From assembly GCF_022751215.1 (NCBI RefSeq), contig NZ_JAICDG010000008.1:1-64000 (forward strand): a DNA stretch of 64,000 bases, written 5' to 3'. Source of the DNA: Actinomadura terrae. Lineage in GTDB: Bacteria > Actinomycetota > Actinomycetes > Streptosporangiales > Streptosporangiaceae. Positions within the stretch are counted from its first letter, which is position 1. The number at the start of each line of letters is the position of its first letter. The position numbers were made by a program, and so were the translations under genes. Positions 1 to 8,212 of the stretch are shown here, in pieces. A model generated the notes under the pieces. It was given only the letters and a program-made list of their open reading frames with translations. It made no database searches and had not been told where the DNA came from.

Positions 1-240
1 TGCCTGGTCCTGGTTCTGCTCCTCGGGCTCGTCCTCGGCCAGCAGTAGGCCGAAGATCGTCCCGATGCGGTTCCACTTGTCCTCAGTCCAGCGCGGCGAT
101 TGGCTGGCCTGACGCTTGCCCCATGCGACAGCTTCCGGGCTGGGCTTCAACCCTGTAATCCTCTCCCTGGCCACAGCGAAGAGAGCGCGCACGATCCCCG
201 AGACGAACACACCACGACTCACGGGTAGGCTGACGCCCAC
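1..240 (-). CDS. Hypothetical protein of the integrated element, cut by the left edge
   Basis: The minus strand is open from a GTG at 240 to the left edge; the nearest upstream in-frame stop is at about 268-270. The product is at least 80 residues and starts VGVSLPVSRGVFVSGIVRAL, followed by a WGKRQ...SPRWTEDKWNRIGTIFGLL segment and an acidic Glu/Gln-rich tail. No family is recognised. It lies on the same strand as the recombinase, downstream of it, and probably belongs to the same prophage or integrative element. No strong ribosome site was seen, so the exact start is uncertain. Confidence 0.4.
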   Translation of the reverse strand, partial: MGVSLPVSRGVFVSGIVRALFAVARERITGLKPSPEAVAWGKRQASQSPRWTEDKWNRIGTIFGLLLAEDEPEEQNQDQA

Positions 241-660
241 CTGATCGAAGTGCTTCGCGACGAGTGGCTATCTGTGTGCTGTGTTGGCCAGGGCTCTTTG
301 AGTTAGTGAGCTGTTCCCGCAGGACAAGCCTGCCCGGTAGCGACCCCGGTCTTACGTGCCGAGAGCCCACCCCGGCGAATGTGTATGTGTGTGATGTGTA
401 ACGGCTGTCGCGTTGTACGGAGGACACCTCACGGGCCTCCCGGCGGGAGCCGACCCCGCCACCACTCGCCCATCTCGAAGTCGCTGGATGCGGCTCCGAT
501 CTTCACTGTGCCACGCGCACGCGGAGATCAAACCCCCGAAACCGCCCATCGCGTAGGGCTTCGGGGTGTGTGTGGTTGTCCGTTGGTGACCGCTGGCGTC
601 CGGTGGCGTCCGCTGACGACTGGCCGCACACGGCTAGAAGTGATGCAGATCACAAAGCAA
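241..660. other. Gene-poor stretch between the partial ORF and the recombinase terminator
   Basis: Only short, mutually overlapping reading frames with no recognisable protein are present. It has a TGTG-rich patch around 378-395 and short direct repeats of the type GGCGTCCG around 590-620. No tRNA or att core was recognised. Confidence 0.4.
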
Positions 661-693
661 GAGACCCCGGTCGGCCTTCACCTCCGGGGCCTC
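661..693 (-). terminator. Probable terminator of the serine recombinase
   Basis: GAGACCCCGG (661-670) pairs with CCGGGGCCTC (684-693) with one mismatch and a 13-nt loop. On the minus strand the stem is followed by a T-rich stretch. It sits 15 bp beyond the recombinase stop codon. Confidence 0.55.
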
Positions 694-707
694 GACGCTG
701 GCTGAGC

Positions 708-2222
708 TTAGTCTTCGCGCCAGATGGGTTCGAGTAGGTCAGGGTCGAAGCGCTTGCCGTGCCCCTTACCGGCGGGGTGCACGATCACGGCGTGCAGCGC
801 TTCCCGGATGTAGGCACGTTTCTGGGAGAGGTCCAAGCGGTCATCGTCGGTCTCGGAGTACCAACGGCGGCGGATTTCGGTGAGGTCTCGCTTTGCGCGT
901 GCACTTTCGAGTTCGTACTTCTCGGCTTCTGCTCTCAGCTTGGCAATGTCCGGTTCCAGCCGTTCAATCTCCTCGAAGAACAGCGAATTGGTGATCTTCC
1001 GCTTGGCGAAGCGCGCTCGAAGCTCGTTAAACTGCTCAACCTTCTCCGCCAGTTCGCGTTTCTTAGGCCATGGACCCACTTCTTTGATCTCCACGGTGCT
1101 GCGCTGTTCCAGTTTCGCTAGGACTGCCTCGGAAACGAATTCGTCAATCAGGTCCCCCCGGCGAGCGAGCTTGCCGCATCCCCCGTTGCTTGGCGCCTGA
1201 CAGAAGTAGCGATGACGGCCCATCTTCTTCTGAAACCCGGCACGTAGTTTGTGGTTGCACATGGCGCCGTCCGGGAGGATCACGCCGCATCGCAGCGTCG
1301 CGGTTAGTAGGTACTGGTGTTCGCGGTGGTCGCGTTGCAGGTTGCCGAGTAGCACCCCATCTGGGCCGATCTGCTTGCCGCTGCGTTCGGCGAAGATCGC
1401 TTGTATCGCTTGCCACTGCTCCGGGGTGATGATCGAATCCCAAGCACCCACGATGGGATTACCATCGTCGTCCCTCACGATTTCACCGTTCAGGATTCGC
1501 CATCCGCACAGGCGAGGTTTCTTTAGTGCAACCGTAAGTGTACGGCTGGTCCATTCGTTCCCCCGGGAGGTCTTAACTCCCTTCTTGAGCCAGTCCCGGC
1601 AGATGGAATTGATCGAACCGCCAGCGATGAACCGTTCGGCTGCCTGCCGCAGCAGAGCCGACTCGGCAGGGTCCAACGTGACGCCGTCCTTCTGCCATCC
1701 AAACGGCCGGGGCCCCTGAAGTGGCTTGCCCTCACGAGCGTTGTCGCTGTGATGCTGACGCATTCGCCTACGCATCTTCTTGATCTCGATGCGTGAGGCC
1801 ACAGCCCCCATAAGTCCCATGTTCTCCACGTTTTCGCTGTAGAGATCCATGAACCCGCGCTGGTCGGCGTACACCCGGCCTTCCCTGTAGGTCAGTGCAT
1901 CGACGAACCGCTCGTAGTCGCCTGCCTTGCGGATCAGCCGGTCATCGTGAACCACGATGCAGCCCGAAACCGGGGTGCCGTCCTCTAGATGGCCTGTGCG
2001 CAGCACCCGAAGCATGGCCTCAAAGCCGTCCCGTACGAGGTCCTCCTTGGCTGCGGACTTGTCGTTGTCGGAGAACCGGGCGACGATGCGGCAGCCAAGC
2101 CGCTTGGCCGTCTGGGTGTTGGTGGTCTGCTGGTTCCGAACCGAGTGCTCGTCCTTCCTCTTGTCTACGCTCGCGCGTGCGTAGTCGACCACGGGAATGA
2201 GGTCACCGTCAGTAGCGTCCAT
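708..2222 (-). CDS. Large serine recombinase (phage/ICE-type integrase)
   Basis: The 504-residue protein has the architecture of large serine integrases: an N-terminal resolvase domain with the nucleophile in YARAS (Ser18), a central recombinase domain, a zinc-ribbon-like segment with four cysteines around residues 312-350 (RCG...CNH...FC...GGCG), and a long charged coiled coil (about 370-450). The start is supported by GAGGAG 6-12 nt upstream of the ATG. It catalyses attP x attB recombination through a Ser-DNA link. The gene abuts the broken alkyl-sulfatase gene, as expected for an integrase next to its own attachment site. The protein is full length and no key residue is seen missing. Confidence 0.93.
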   Translation of the reverse strand: MDATDGDLIPVVDYARASVDKRKDEHSVRNQQTTNTQTAKRLGCRIVARFSDNDKSAAKEDLVRDGFEAMLRVLRTGHLEDGTPVSGCIVVHDDRLIRKAGDYERFVDALTYREGRVYADQRGFMDLYSENVENMGLMGAVASRIEIKKMRRRMRQHHSDNAREGKPLQGPRPFGWQKDGVTLDPAESALLRQAAERFIAGGSINSICRDWLKKGVKTSRGNEWTSRTLTVALKKPRLCGWRILNGEIVRDDDGNPIVGAWDSIITPEQWQAIQAIFAERSGKQIGPDGVLLGNLQRDHREHQYLLTATLRCGVILPDGAMCNHKLRAGFQKKMGRHRYFCQAPSNGGCGKLARRGDLIDEFVSEAVLAKLEQRSTVEIKEVGPWPKKRELAEKVEQFNELRARFAKRKITNSLFFEEIERLEPDIAKLRAEAEKYELESARAKRDLTEIRRRWYSETDDDRLDLSQKRAYIREALHAVIVHPAGKGHGKRFDPDLLEPIWRED

Positions 2223-2258
2223 GAGGGGCTCCTCGTGTTACCTACAGGAACGTTCTAC
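2223..2258. other. Predicted attachment-site junction between integrated element and alkyl-sulfatase gene
   Basis: Alkyl-sulfatase homology starts abruptly at the codons for YQRYLGWFDG (from 2256), immediately upstream of the recombinase start on the other strand. The sequence left of about 2250 belongs to the element. The crossover must lie in this short interval; serine integrases cut around a 2-bp core, so it cannot be placed exactly by eye. Confidence 0.6.
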
Positions 2259-2942
2259 CAGCGGTACCTGGGCTGGTTCGACGGCAACCCCCCGCACCTG
2301 TGGGAGCATCCGCCGGTCGAGAACGCCACGCGGTACGTCGAGTGCATGGGCGGCGCGTCCAGGGTGATGGCGCTGGCCCGCGACTACGCGGACCAGGGCG
2401 ACCTGCGGTTCGCCGCGACCCTCTACGACCACGTGGTCTTCGCCGACCCCGGCAACACCGACGCCAGGACGGGCCTCGCCGAGGTCTACCGGCGGCTCGG
2501 CGAGGGCGCCGAGTGCGGGACCTGGCGCAACTTCTACCTCACCGGCGCGCTGGAGCTGCGCGAGGGCGTGCGGCCGGTCCCGCTCGGCATCGCGGCGGGC
2601 ATGACCGCCGGGCTGTCTGTCGAGCAGGTCTTCGACTCGATGGCGATCAGGGTGAACGGGCCCAAGGCGTGGGACGAGCACCTGACCATCGACTGGGCGT
2701 TCGGCGACACGGCCGAGCGCCACCGGATGACGCTGTCCAACGGCGTCCTCATCCACCGGCGCGTTTCGGACGGGATCGGCGGCGCGGATCTGACGCTCAC
2801 TCTCAACCGTCCGCAGCTGTTCGGGCTGGTCACGGGCAAGAGCGCCGAGGGAATCACCAGCACCGGGGACGCGGGGGCGCTGCGGCGGCTGCTCGCCGTC
2901 CTGGACGGCGCCGAGCCCGACTTCCCCATCGTCACCCCGTGA
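2235..2942 (+). pseudogene. 3' fragment of an MBL-fold alkyl sulfatase interrupted by integration
   Basis: The reading frame encodes the C-terminal half of a linear alkyl/aryl-sulfatase (SdsA1/BDS1 type). It retains the YQRYLGWFDGNPPHLW motif, the dimerisation domain (DYADQGDLRFAATLYDHVVF, then SGTWRNFYLTGA-like GTWRNFYLTGA) and the C-terminal SCP2-like domain. The N-terminal zinc-binding metallo-beta-lactamase domain, with the catalytic histidines, is absent and is expected beyond the other end of the integrated element, left of the window. A GTG at 2235 preceded by GAGGGG could allow translation of the fragment, but it cannot be an active sulfatase. Confidence 0.88.
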
Positions 2943-2978
2943 CCCCGCCTTCATCGCGGGACGTCGCGCGGCCGATCG

Positions 2979-3779
2979 TCACTCCGTGACCTGGGCCGCC
3001 TCCTCGCGGAGCCTGTCCTGGAGGATCTGGAGGCCGCCGATCCCGTCCACCGACAGCGCGGCGAGCTCGTCCAGCGGCATGGCGGAACCGTCGGTGCGCA
3101 GCGGCGGCTGCCAGCCGTTGTCCCCGTCGTGGCTGCGGAGGATCTTCGCGGGCACGCCGCCGACGACCGCGTGGTCGGGGAACTCGCCCCGGACGACCGC
3201 GCCGCCCGCGACCGCGACGTTCCGGCCGAGCCGGGTGCCGGGCAGGATGATCGCGCCGGTGCCGATCCAGCAGCCGTCCCCGATCACGACCGGGTTGTTC
3301 TCGGGCCACTGCCGTCCGATCGGGGTGTCCAGGTCCCCGTAGGTGTGGTTCTGGTCGGTGATGTACACGTTCGGCCCGGTAAAGACGTCGTTGCCGATCT
3401 CGATCGACTGGTGCCCGACGATGTGCGTGCCCCGTCCGATCGAGCAGCTCCCACCGATCCGCACGATGACGTCCGGGCCGAGATCGAGGCCGGGGACGAA
3501 CCCGGCGGAGATCGTCACATGCGTCCCGACCAGCGTGTGGTCGCCGATCGAGATCCACGGCTCGCCGTAGATCGCCCCGACCGGGAAGCCGATGCACGCG
3601 CCCTCGCCCAGGTAGGCGAACCTGTGGCGGCCCGGCGTCTGCGGCGTGATCTCGCCGTGCCGCCGCACCCATTCCCACGCGCTGTGGACGGCCGCGTGCG
3701 CACCCTGGCGCGCCCGCCGCCGCACACGCTCCGCCAGCGCCCGCCGCGCCACGCCGGGATTCGGTGACATGGCGCTCAC
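2979..3779 (-). CDS. Hexapeptide-repeat (LbH) acyltransferase
   Basis: The 266-residue protein has a left-handed beta-helix made of hexapeptide repeats (I-G-x-x-x-x-I type; for example WISIGDHTLVGTHVTISAG, SCSIGRGTHIVG, NPVVIGDGCWIGTGAIILPG) from about residue 60 to 200. The conserved NHTYGD segment carries a probable catalytic His, and the GGVPAKIL motif closes the helix as in WcaF/NodL-like acetyltransferases. It probably transfers an acetyl or other acyl group to a sugar or cell-envelope acceptor; the substrate is unknown. Translation may start at GTG 3779 or ATG 3770; neither has a clear ribosome site. It converges on the sulfatase fragment. Confidence 0.8.
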   Translation of the reverse strand: MSAMSPNPGVARRALAERVRRRARQGAHAAVHSAWEWVRRHGEITPQTPGRHRFAYLGEGACIGFPVGAIYGEPWISIGDHTLVGTHVTISAGFVPGLDLGPDVIVRIGGSCSIGRGTHIVGHQSIEIGNDVFTGPNVYITDQNHTYGDLDTPIGRQWPENNPVVIGDGCWIGTGAIILPGTRLGRNVAVAGGAVVRGEFPDHAVVGGVPAKILRSHDGDNGWQPPLRTDGSAMPLDELAALSVDGIGGLQILQDRLREEAAQVTE

Positions 3780-3832
3780 CGTACCGGTTGGTAGAAACCA
3801 CGTCGCCGGAAACCACCCCGAAGGCGTAGGAC

Positions 3833-3868
3833 GAGAAGGGCCCGGCCTCGTGAGGCCGGGCCCTTCTC
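3833..3868. terminator. Strong bidirectional stem-loop terminator
   Basis: A perfect 17-bp stem (GAGAAGGGCCCGGCCTC and its complement) with a 2-nt loop. It lies just beyond the stop of the 3882-4352 gene on the minus strand and upstream of the acyltransferase, separating the two transcripts. Confidence 0.85.
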
Positions 3869-3881
3869 GTTCACGGGCGGG

Positions 3882-4352
3882 TCAGTGCGGTGAGTGCACC
3901 TGGCCGTCGACGTCCGCGCCGGAGACGGTCATGGAGTCGGCCGAGGTGGCCTCCTCCGAGGCGTCGTCCGAACCGCCGGTGACGCTGCGGCGCGTGAGCA
4001 CCGCACCCGCCACGCCGACGGCGGCGACGGCTCCCACCATCGCCACGACCGCGCCGCGCCGGGGCCGGTCACGACCCGGCGGCTCGACCCGGTGGGCGAC
4101 GCCGCTCAGGAACGAGCTCACCTTCGGGGCGAGGCCCGTCTCCACGTACTGGGCCGCCCGCCTGATCCGGGGCGCGCCCCAGCCGCGGGCGACGAGGACG
4201 CGGTCTGCGGCGACCGGTTTGATCCGCTCGGCTGACGCGCCGACCCGCCGCCGGGCGATCTCCGCGCCATGCCGGGCAGCCTCCTGCGTCCGGGTGAACC
4301 GCGTGCGAACTTGCTCCCGCGGCTTCCGGCGAGTACTGATCATCAGGGACAC
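3882..4352 (-). CDS. Conserved hypothetical single-pass membrane protein
   Basis: The 156-residue protein has a basic N-terminal two thirds (many Arg/Lys, predicted cytoplasmic), one hydrophobic helix (GAVVAMVGAVAAVGVAGAVL, about residues 99-118) and an acidic Ser/Asp/Glu-rich C-terminal tail. No catalytic motif is visible. Its location next to ppiA and crgA in the conserved division locus suggests an envelope-related role, but no function can be assigned. A strong terminator follows the gene. The upstream region is shared with the divergent ppiA. Confidence 0.7.
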   Translation of the reverse strand: MSLMISTRRKPREQVRTRFTRTQEAARHGAEIARRRVGASAERIKPVAADRVLVARGWGAPRIRRAAQYVETGLAPKVSSFLSGVAHRVEPPGRDRPRRGAVVAMVGAVAAVGVAGAVLTRRSVTGGSDDASEEATSADSMTVSGADVDGQVHSPH

Positions 4353-4502
4353 GCTAACCTCCCTTTCTGCGAGGTCCTGTTCAGCACCTTCCCGTTATCG
4401 GGGAGGTAAACCGCGCGAGGGTGATTGTCTGATTACTCCGCGTGAGCGATTCATGCGTGTCCGGGATCGACGAACACCCAACTTCACTAGGAGGCGGCCA
4501 GC

Positions 4503-5027
4503 GTGGCCAACGAGATCTTCGCGACGCTCGACACGACGCTCGGCAAGATCGTGATCCAGCTCTACCCGGAGCAGGCGCCCGAGACCGTGGCGAACTTCAC
4601 CGAGTTGGCGGAGGGCACCCGTGTGTGGACCGACCCGCGCACCGGTCGCAAGACCGAGGCGCCGCTCTACAACGGGACGATCTTCCACCGCGTCATCGAC
4701 GGGTTCATGATCCAAGGCGGGGACCCGCTCGGCACCGGGACCGGCGGCCCCGGCTACGAGTTCAAGGACGAGTTCCACCCCGACCTGAAGTTCAACAAGC
4801 CCTACCTGCTGGCGATGGCGAACGCCGGGCCCGGCACCAACGGCTCGCAGTTCTTCATCACCACCAACGTCGCCGCGACCCAGCACCTCACCGGACGGCA
4901 CACGATCTTCGGCAAGGTGATCGAGGGCACCGACGTCGTCGACCGGATCGGGCAGGTCCCGACCGGCGGCGGCAACCGTCCGAAGGACGACGTCGCCATC
5001 AAGACGGTGACGATCGAGCGGCGTTAA
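4503..5027 (+). CDS. ppiA: Peptidyl-prolyl cis-trans isomerase, cyclophilin type
   Basis: The 174-residue protein is a single cyclophilin domain. Visible family motifs are FHRVIDGFMIQGGDP (catalytic Arg and Phe/Met pocket residues), GPGTNGSQFFITT and a C-terminal GKVIEGTDVVDRI. It lacks a signal peptide, so it acts in the cytoplasm as a folding catalyst. The GTG start is preceded by AGGAGG 7 nt upstream. It is the first gene of the conserved ppiA-rhomboid-crgA block found near the replication origin of actinomycetes. Confidence 0.95.
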   Translation: MANEIFATLDTTLGKIVIQLYPEQAPETVANFTELAEGTRVWTDPRTGRKTEAPLYNGTIFHRVIDGFMIQGGDPLGTGTGGPGYEFKDEFHPDLKFNKPYLLAMANAGPGTNGSQFFITTNVAATQHLTGRHTIFGKVIEGTDVVDRIGQVPTGGGNRPKDDVAIKTVTIERR

Positions 5028-5073
5028 TCGTCCTACAGGGTAGGACCCTGCCCCGGCCCCACGGAGCCCCCTC

Positions 5074-5961
5074 ATGAGCACAGAACCCAAGCCCGAGACC
5101 TCGGTGCCGACCTGCTACCGGCATCCGGGACGGGAGACCTACGTCCGCTGCACCCGGTGCGACCGCTACATCTGCCCCGAGTGCATGCGGGACGCCGCGG
5201 TCGGGCACCAGTGCGTGGAGTGCGTCGCGGAGGGGAACCGCGGGGCGCGGCGAGCCCGTCCGGTGACGCCGCTGGGCGTGCCGGGGGCGGCGTCGGCGGT
5301 GCCGGTCGTCACGTACTCGCTGATCGGCCTGTGCGTGCTCGCCTACCTGATCGAGCTGTCGTCCTGGCGGTTCATCGCCGACTACATGATGATCGGCCAG
5401 GCGACGCTGATCAACGGGGACGTCATCGGCGTGTCCGAGGGCGAGTGGTACCGGCTGGTCACGTCGATGTTCCTGCACCAGCGCGGCGGGTCGTTCGGCA
5501 TCGCGCACATCGTGTTCAACATGTGGGCGCTGTGGGCGATCGGCCCGGCGTTGGAGCAGGTGCTCGGACGCTGGCGCTACCTGGCGCTGTACATGCTGTC
5601 GGGGCTCGGCGGTTCGGTGCTGCTGTACCTGGTCGATCCGGGGAACTCGGCGGTCGGCGCGTCCGGCGCGATCTTCGGGCTGTTCGGGGCCTACTTCGTG
5701 ATCGGACGCCGGCTCGGCGGGCAGGTCGGGCCGATCGTGTTCCTGCTGGTCATCAATCTGGTGATCACTTTCTCGGTGCCCGACATCTCCTGGGAGGGGC
5801 ACATCGGCGGCCTGGTCGTCGGCGGCGCGCTGGCGGCGGCGATGGCCTACGCGCCCGCCGCCCGGCGGGGCCTCGTGCACATCGCGGCGCCGCTGGTCAC
5901 GCTGGCGCTGCTCACCGTGCTCGTGCTGGCCAAGACCGCGGAGTTGAGCTCGGCCCTGTAG
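5074..5961 (+). CDS. Rhomboid-family intramembrane serine protease with N-terminal zinc finger
   Basis: The 295-residue protein starts with a B-box-like Cys/His cluster (CYRHPGRETYVRCTRCDRY, then CPEC and HQCVEC; about residues 14-52), followed by six or more membrane helices. The catalytic serine lies in GASGAIFG and the catalytic histidine in WEGHIGG of a later helix, which is the Ser-His dyad of rhomboids; HIVFNMWALW is the family's conserved helix-2 motif. It cleaves transmembrane segments of unknown substrates. It follows ppiA by 46 bp and is probably co-transcribed with it. Confidence 0.93.
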   Translation: MSTEPKPETSVPTCYRHPGRETYVRCTRCDRYICPECMRDAAVGHQCVECVAEGNRGARRARPVTPLGVPGAASAVPVVTYSLIGLCVLAYLIELSSWRFIADYMMIGQATLINGDVIGVSEGEWYRLVTSMFLHQRGGSFGIAHIVFNMWALWAIGPALEQVLGRWRYLALYMLSGLGGSVLLYLVDPGNSAVGASGAIFGLFGAYFVIGRRLGGQVGPIVFLLVINLVITFSVPDISWEGHIGGLVVGGALAAAMAYAPAARRGLVHIAAPLVTLALLTVLVLAKTAELSSAL

Positions 5962-6028
5962 CCGGGTCGGGCTCGGCCTCGCCGGGTCGCGTCGTCCCGG
6001 CCGTTCGGGCCGAGCTCGGCTCCGCGCC

Positions 6029-6079
6029 TGTGGAAAACCTGGGGATAGCCGGGGTGGGAGATCCCCAGGCTGTGGATAA
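6029..6079. promoter_or_regulatory. Two DnaA-box-like nonamers flanking a 9-bp inverted repeat
   Basis: On the minus strand TTTTCCACA (6029-6037) and TTATCCACA (6071-6079) match the DnaA-box consensus, the second perfectly. Between them CCTGGGGAT (6038-6046) and ATCCCCAGG (6061-6069) form a 9-bp stem. The stretch lies in the convergent gap between the rhomboid gene and crgA. It may be a DnaA-binding site and/or a rhomboid-gene terminator; binding is inferred from sequence only. Confidence 0.5.
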
Positions 6080-6182
6080 CTTTCGTGGATTGGCTCGACG
6101 TCAATGTGGGTACCGCGGACCGGTGGCCATCGGGAGCGAGGTGGCAACCGGCGCGGTCACCCTGGCGGGACGGCGCGGGCGG

Positions 6183-6440
6183 TCAGCGCCAGCGGGTCGA
6201 GAGCACCACGCCGAGGATGATGGCGGAGAAGCCGATCCCCAGGTTCCAGTTGTGCAGATCGGACATGAACGGGACGTCGGTGTTCGTGCTCGCCGTCACG
6301 TAGAAGACCGCGATCCAGGCGAGGCCGATCAGCCAGAGGCCGACCATCGTGGGGACCAGCCAGCGGGGGCTGACCTCGGGCGCCTTGGACTTCTGCGGGG
6401 GCGTGTAAACAGCCTTCTTGCGCACTTTGGACTTGGCCAC
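6183..6440 (-). CDS. crgA: Cell division protein CrgA
   Basis: The 85-residue protein matches CrgA in length and layout: a Lys-rich cytoplasmic N-terminus with KSKVRKKAVYTPP, two membrane helices (about 28-48 and 66-82) and a short external loop. CrgA binds FtsZ, FtsI and other divisome parts and controls septum formation in actinomycetes. Its position between the rhomboid gene and DUF881, on the opposite strand, is the standard order. The ATG lies downstream of a GAGGAGATC-type ribosome site. Confidence 0.95.
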   Translation of the reverse strand: MAKSKVRKKAVYTPPQKSKAPEVSPRWLVPTMVGLWLIGLAWIAVFYVTASTNTDVPFMSDLHNWNLGIGFSAIILGVVLSTRWR

Positions 6441-6521
6441 GGTGGATTCGATCTCCTCGGGCGTCCGGCGGCCGGAGCGCCGGACCGCGCATGGGTGTTT
6501 TGTCGGTTAGCGTAGTCGCTG

Positions 6522-7274
6522 GTGAGCAGCGTACGGCGTTCGGCTTGGGGAAGCATCATCCCAGCTATCACGCTTGTGGCGGGAACCTTGTTCGCGGCGA
6601 GCGCGAGCACGGCCCGCGGCACGAGCCTGCGCGACGAGGGCCGCACCCGCATCACCGACCTCATCTCCGCTGATCAGCGCCGGGCGCGCCGGGAGCGCGA
6701 GGAGTACCGCCGGCTGCGCCGCGACGTCGACGCCATCTCCCGCGAGGCAGGACGGCACGACGCGCGGGTGAAGCAGGCGCAGGGCGAGGCCGACCGGCTC
6801 GCCCTCCGGTCGGGATTCACGGCGGTCACCGGGCCCGCCGTCCGCGTGTCGCTGGACGACGCTCCACTGCCCAAATCGGGGGATCTGCCGCACGGTGTCC
6901 GTCCCGACGACCTCGTCGTCCACCAGAGCGACGTCCAGGCCGTCGTGAACGCGCTCTGGGCGGGCGGGGCGCGCGCGATGCAGATCATGGACCAGCGGGT
7001 GATCTCGACGAGCGCGGTGCGGTGCGTGGGCAATACGCTGATCCTCCAGGGCGTCGTGTACTCGCCGCCGTTCCGGATCACCGCCGTCGGCGACCCGGAC
7101 CGGCTGCGCGCCGCGCTCGACGCCTCCCCCGTGATCGGGACGTACCGCAAGTACGTCCACGCGTACGGGCTCGGGTACGCGGTGCAGGCCCTCGACCGCG
7201 CCGCGCTGCCCGCCTACACCGCGAACGTCACCATGAGCCACGCCACGGTGCCCGAGGACGGCGGCGGCCCCTGA
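6522..7274 (+). CDS. DUF881 family protein
   Basis: The 250-residue protein has an N-terminal membrane anchor (about residues 11-30), a charged coiled coil (about 50-85) and the DUF881 domain with the signatures TGPAVRVSLDDAP, VHQSDVQAVVNALW.GGA and SAVRCVGNTLILQGVVYSPPF. This family is found in actinomycete division loci and in Firmicutes, and its biochemical role is not established. The GTG start is divergent from crgA with about 80 bp between them. The sortase gene follows after about 90 bp. Confidence 0.9.
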   Translation: MSSVRRSAWGSIIPAITLVAGTLFAASASTARGTSLRDEGRTRITDLISADQRRARREREEYRRLRRDVDAISREAGRHDARVKQAQGEADRLALRSGFTAVTGPAVRVSLDDAPLPKSGDLPHGVRPDDLVVHQSDVQAVVNALWAGGARAMQIMDQRVISTSAVRCVGNTLILQGVVYSPPFRITAVGDPDRLRAALDASPVIGTYRKYVHAYGLGYAVQALDRAALPAYTANVTMSHATVPEDGGGP

Positions 7275-7366
7275 CGCGGCCGGGCGCAGCGGGGCCGGGG
7301 TAGCGGGGCCGCGGTAGGGGGACGAGGGGTAGCGAGACGGAATCGTCGACAGAGGGGGGACGCGCG

Positions 7367-7999
7367 GTGCGGATGGTCATCCGCGGCCTGGGCGAGCTGT
7401 GCATCACCGCCGGGCTGATCCTGATGCTGTTCGTGACCTACGAGCTGTGGGGGACGGGCCAGTACACCCGCGCCCAGCAGGACCGGCTCGGCCGCGAGCT
7501 GATGGACACCTGGAAGGCGCCCAAGGTCACCACCGAGAAGGTGCGGCTCGGCAAGGGCCTCGCCATGATCCGCATCCCCCGGTTCGGGGACGGCTACCAC
7601 TACGTGATCATCGAGGGCGTCGACCGCGCCGACCTGCGCAAGGGCCCCGGCCACTACCCGGGCAGCGCCATGCCGGGCGAGATCGGCAACTTCGTCGTCT
7701 CCGGCCACCGGACGACCTACTCCGCCCCCTTCAACCGGCTCGGCGAGCTGCGCGCCGGCGACAAGATCCTCATCGACACCCGCGACCGGCAGTTCGTGTA
7801 CCAGGTCACCGGGCGCGAGATCGTCAAGCCGACGGCCGTCGAGGTGACCGCGCCGGTACCGAACCACCCGAATAAGCGACCGACCGAAAAGCGGATCACG
7901 CTGACCACGTGTCACCCGAAGTACTCCGCCGCCGAGCGGATGATCATCTTCGGCACGATGGTCTCCGAGTTGCCCCGCGCCGCCACAACCGGAAAGTAG
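7367..7999 (+). CDS. Class E sortase
   Basis: The 210-residue protein has one N-terminal membrane helix (about 10-27) and a sortase beta-barrel. The catalytic triad is visible: His in VVSGHRTTYSAPF, Cys in ITLTTCHPKYSAAERMI and Arg in AERMI. The TLTTCHP context is typical of class E housekeeping sortases of high-GC actinobacteria, which anchor LAxTG-type surface proteins to peptidoglycan. No substrate is encoded nearby. It is followed by a tiny membrane-protein gene and an amidotransferase gene with almost no spacing, so the three are probably one transcript. Confidence 0.93.
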   Translation: MRMVIRGLGELCITAGLILMLFVTYELWGTGQYTRAQQDRLGRELMDTWKAPKVTTEKVRLGKGLAMIRIPRFGDGYHYVIIEGVDRADLRKGPGHYPGSAMPGEIGNFVVSGHRTTYSAPFNRLGELRAGDKILIDTRDRQFVYQVTGREIVKPTAVEVTAPVPNHPNKRPTEKRITLTTCHPKYSAAERMIIFGTMVSELPRAATTGK

Positions 8000-8007
8000 A
8001 GGACGCC

Positions 8008-8208
8008 GTGTACGCCTGGATCTGGCGCCACCTGCCGGGGACCTGGCAGGCCAAGAGCGGGATCGCGATCGCGGTCGCGATCGCCGTCGCCCTCATACTC
8101 TGGTACGTCGTCTTCCCCTGGATGGAGCCGAAGGTCCACTTCGACCATGGCGTCGTGAACGGCGAGCCGACCGGGACGTCCAGCCCGTCGGTGCCCGGGC
8201 CCGGGTGA
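8008..8208 (+). CDS. Small conserved membrane protein
   Basis: The 66-residue protein begins VYAWIWRHLPGTWQAK and has one hydrophobic helix (about 20-40) followed by a short Pro/Ser/Gly-rich tail. The GTG at 8008 was chosen because AGAGGA lies 5-10 nt upstream; starts further 5' would overlap the sortase in an implausible frame. Small proteins of this kind sit between sortase and trpG/pabA in related genomes. The function is unknown. Confidence 0.7.
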   Translation: MYAWIWRHLPGTWQAKSGIAIAVAIAVALILWYVVFPWMEPKVHFDHGVVNGEPTGTSSPSVPGPG

Positions 8209-8212
8209 GCGC

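Noticed and set aside
590-620. Short GGCGTCC repeats as a possible CRISPR or iteron array
   Set aside because: Only two or three imperfect short units with no regular spacer; no CRISPR array is seen anywhere in the window.
379-705. Plus-strand frame before the recombinase
   Set aside because: No ribosome site and no recognisable protein; it overlaps the recombinase terminator.
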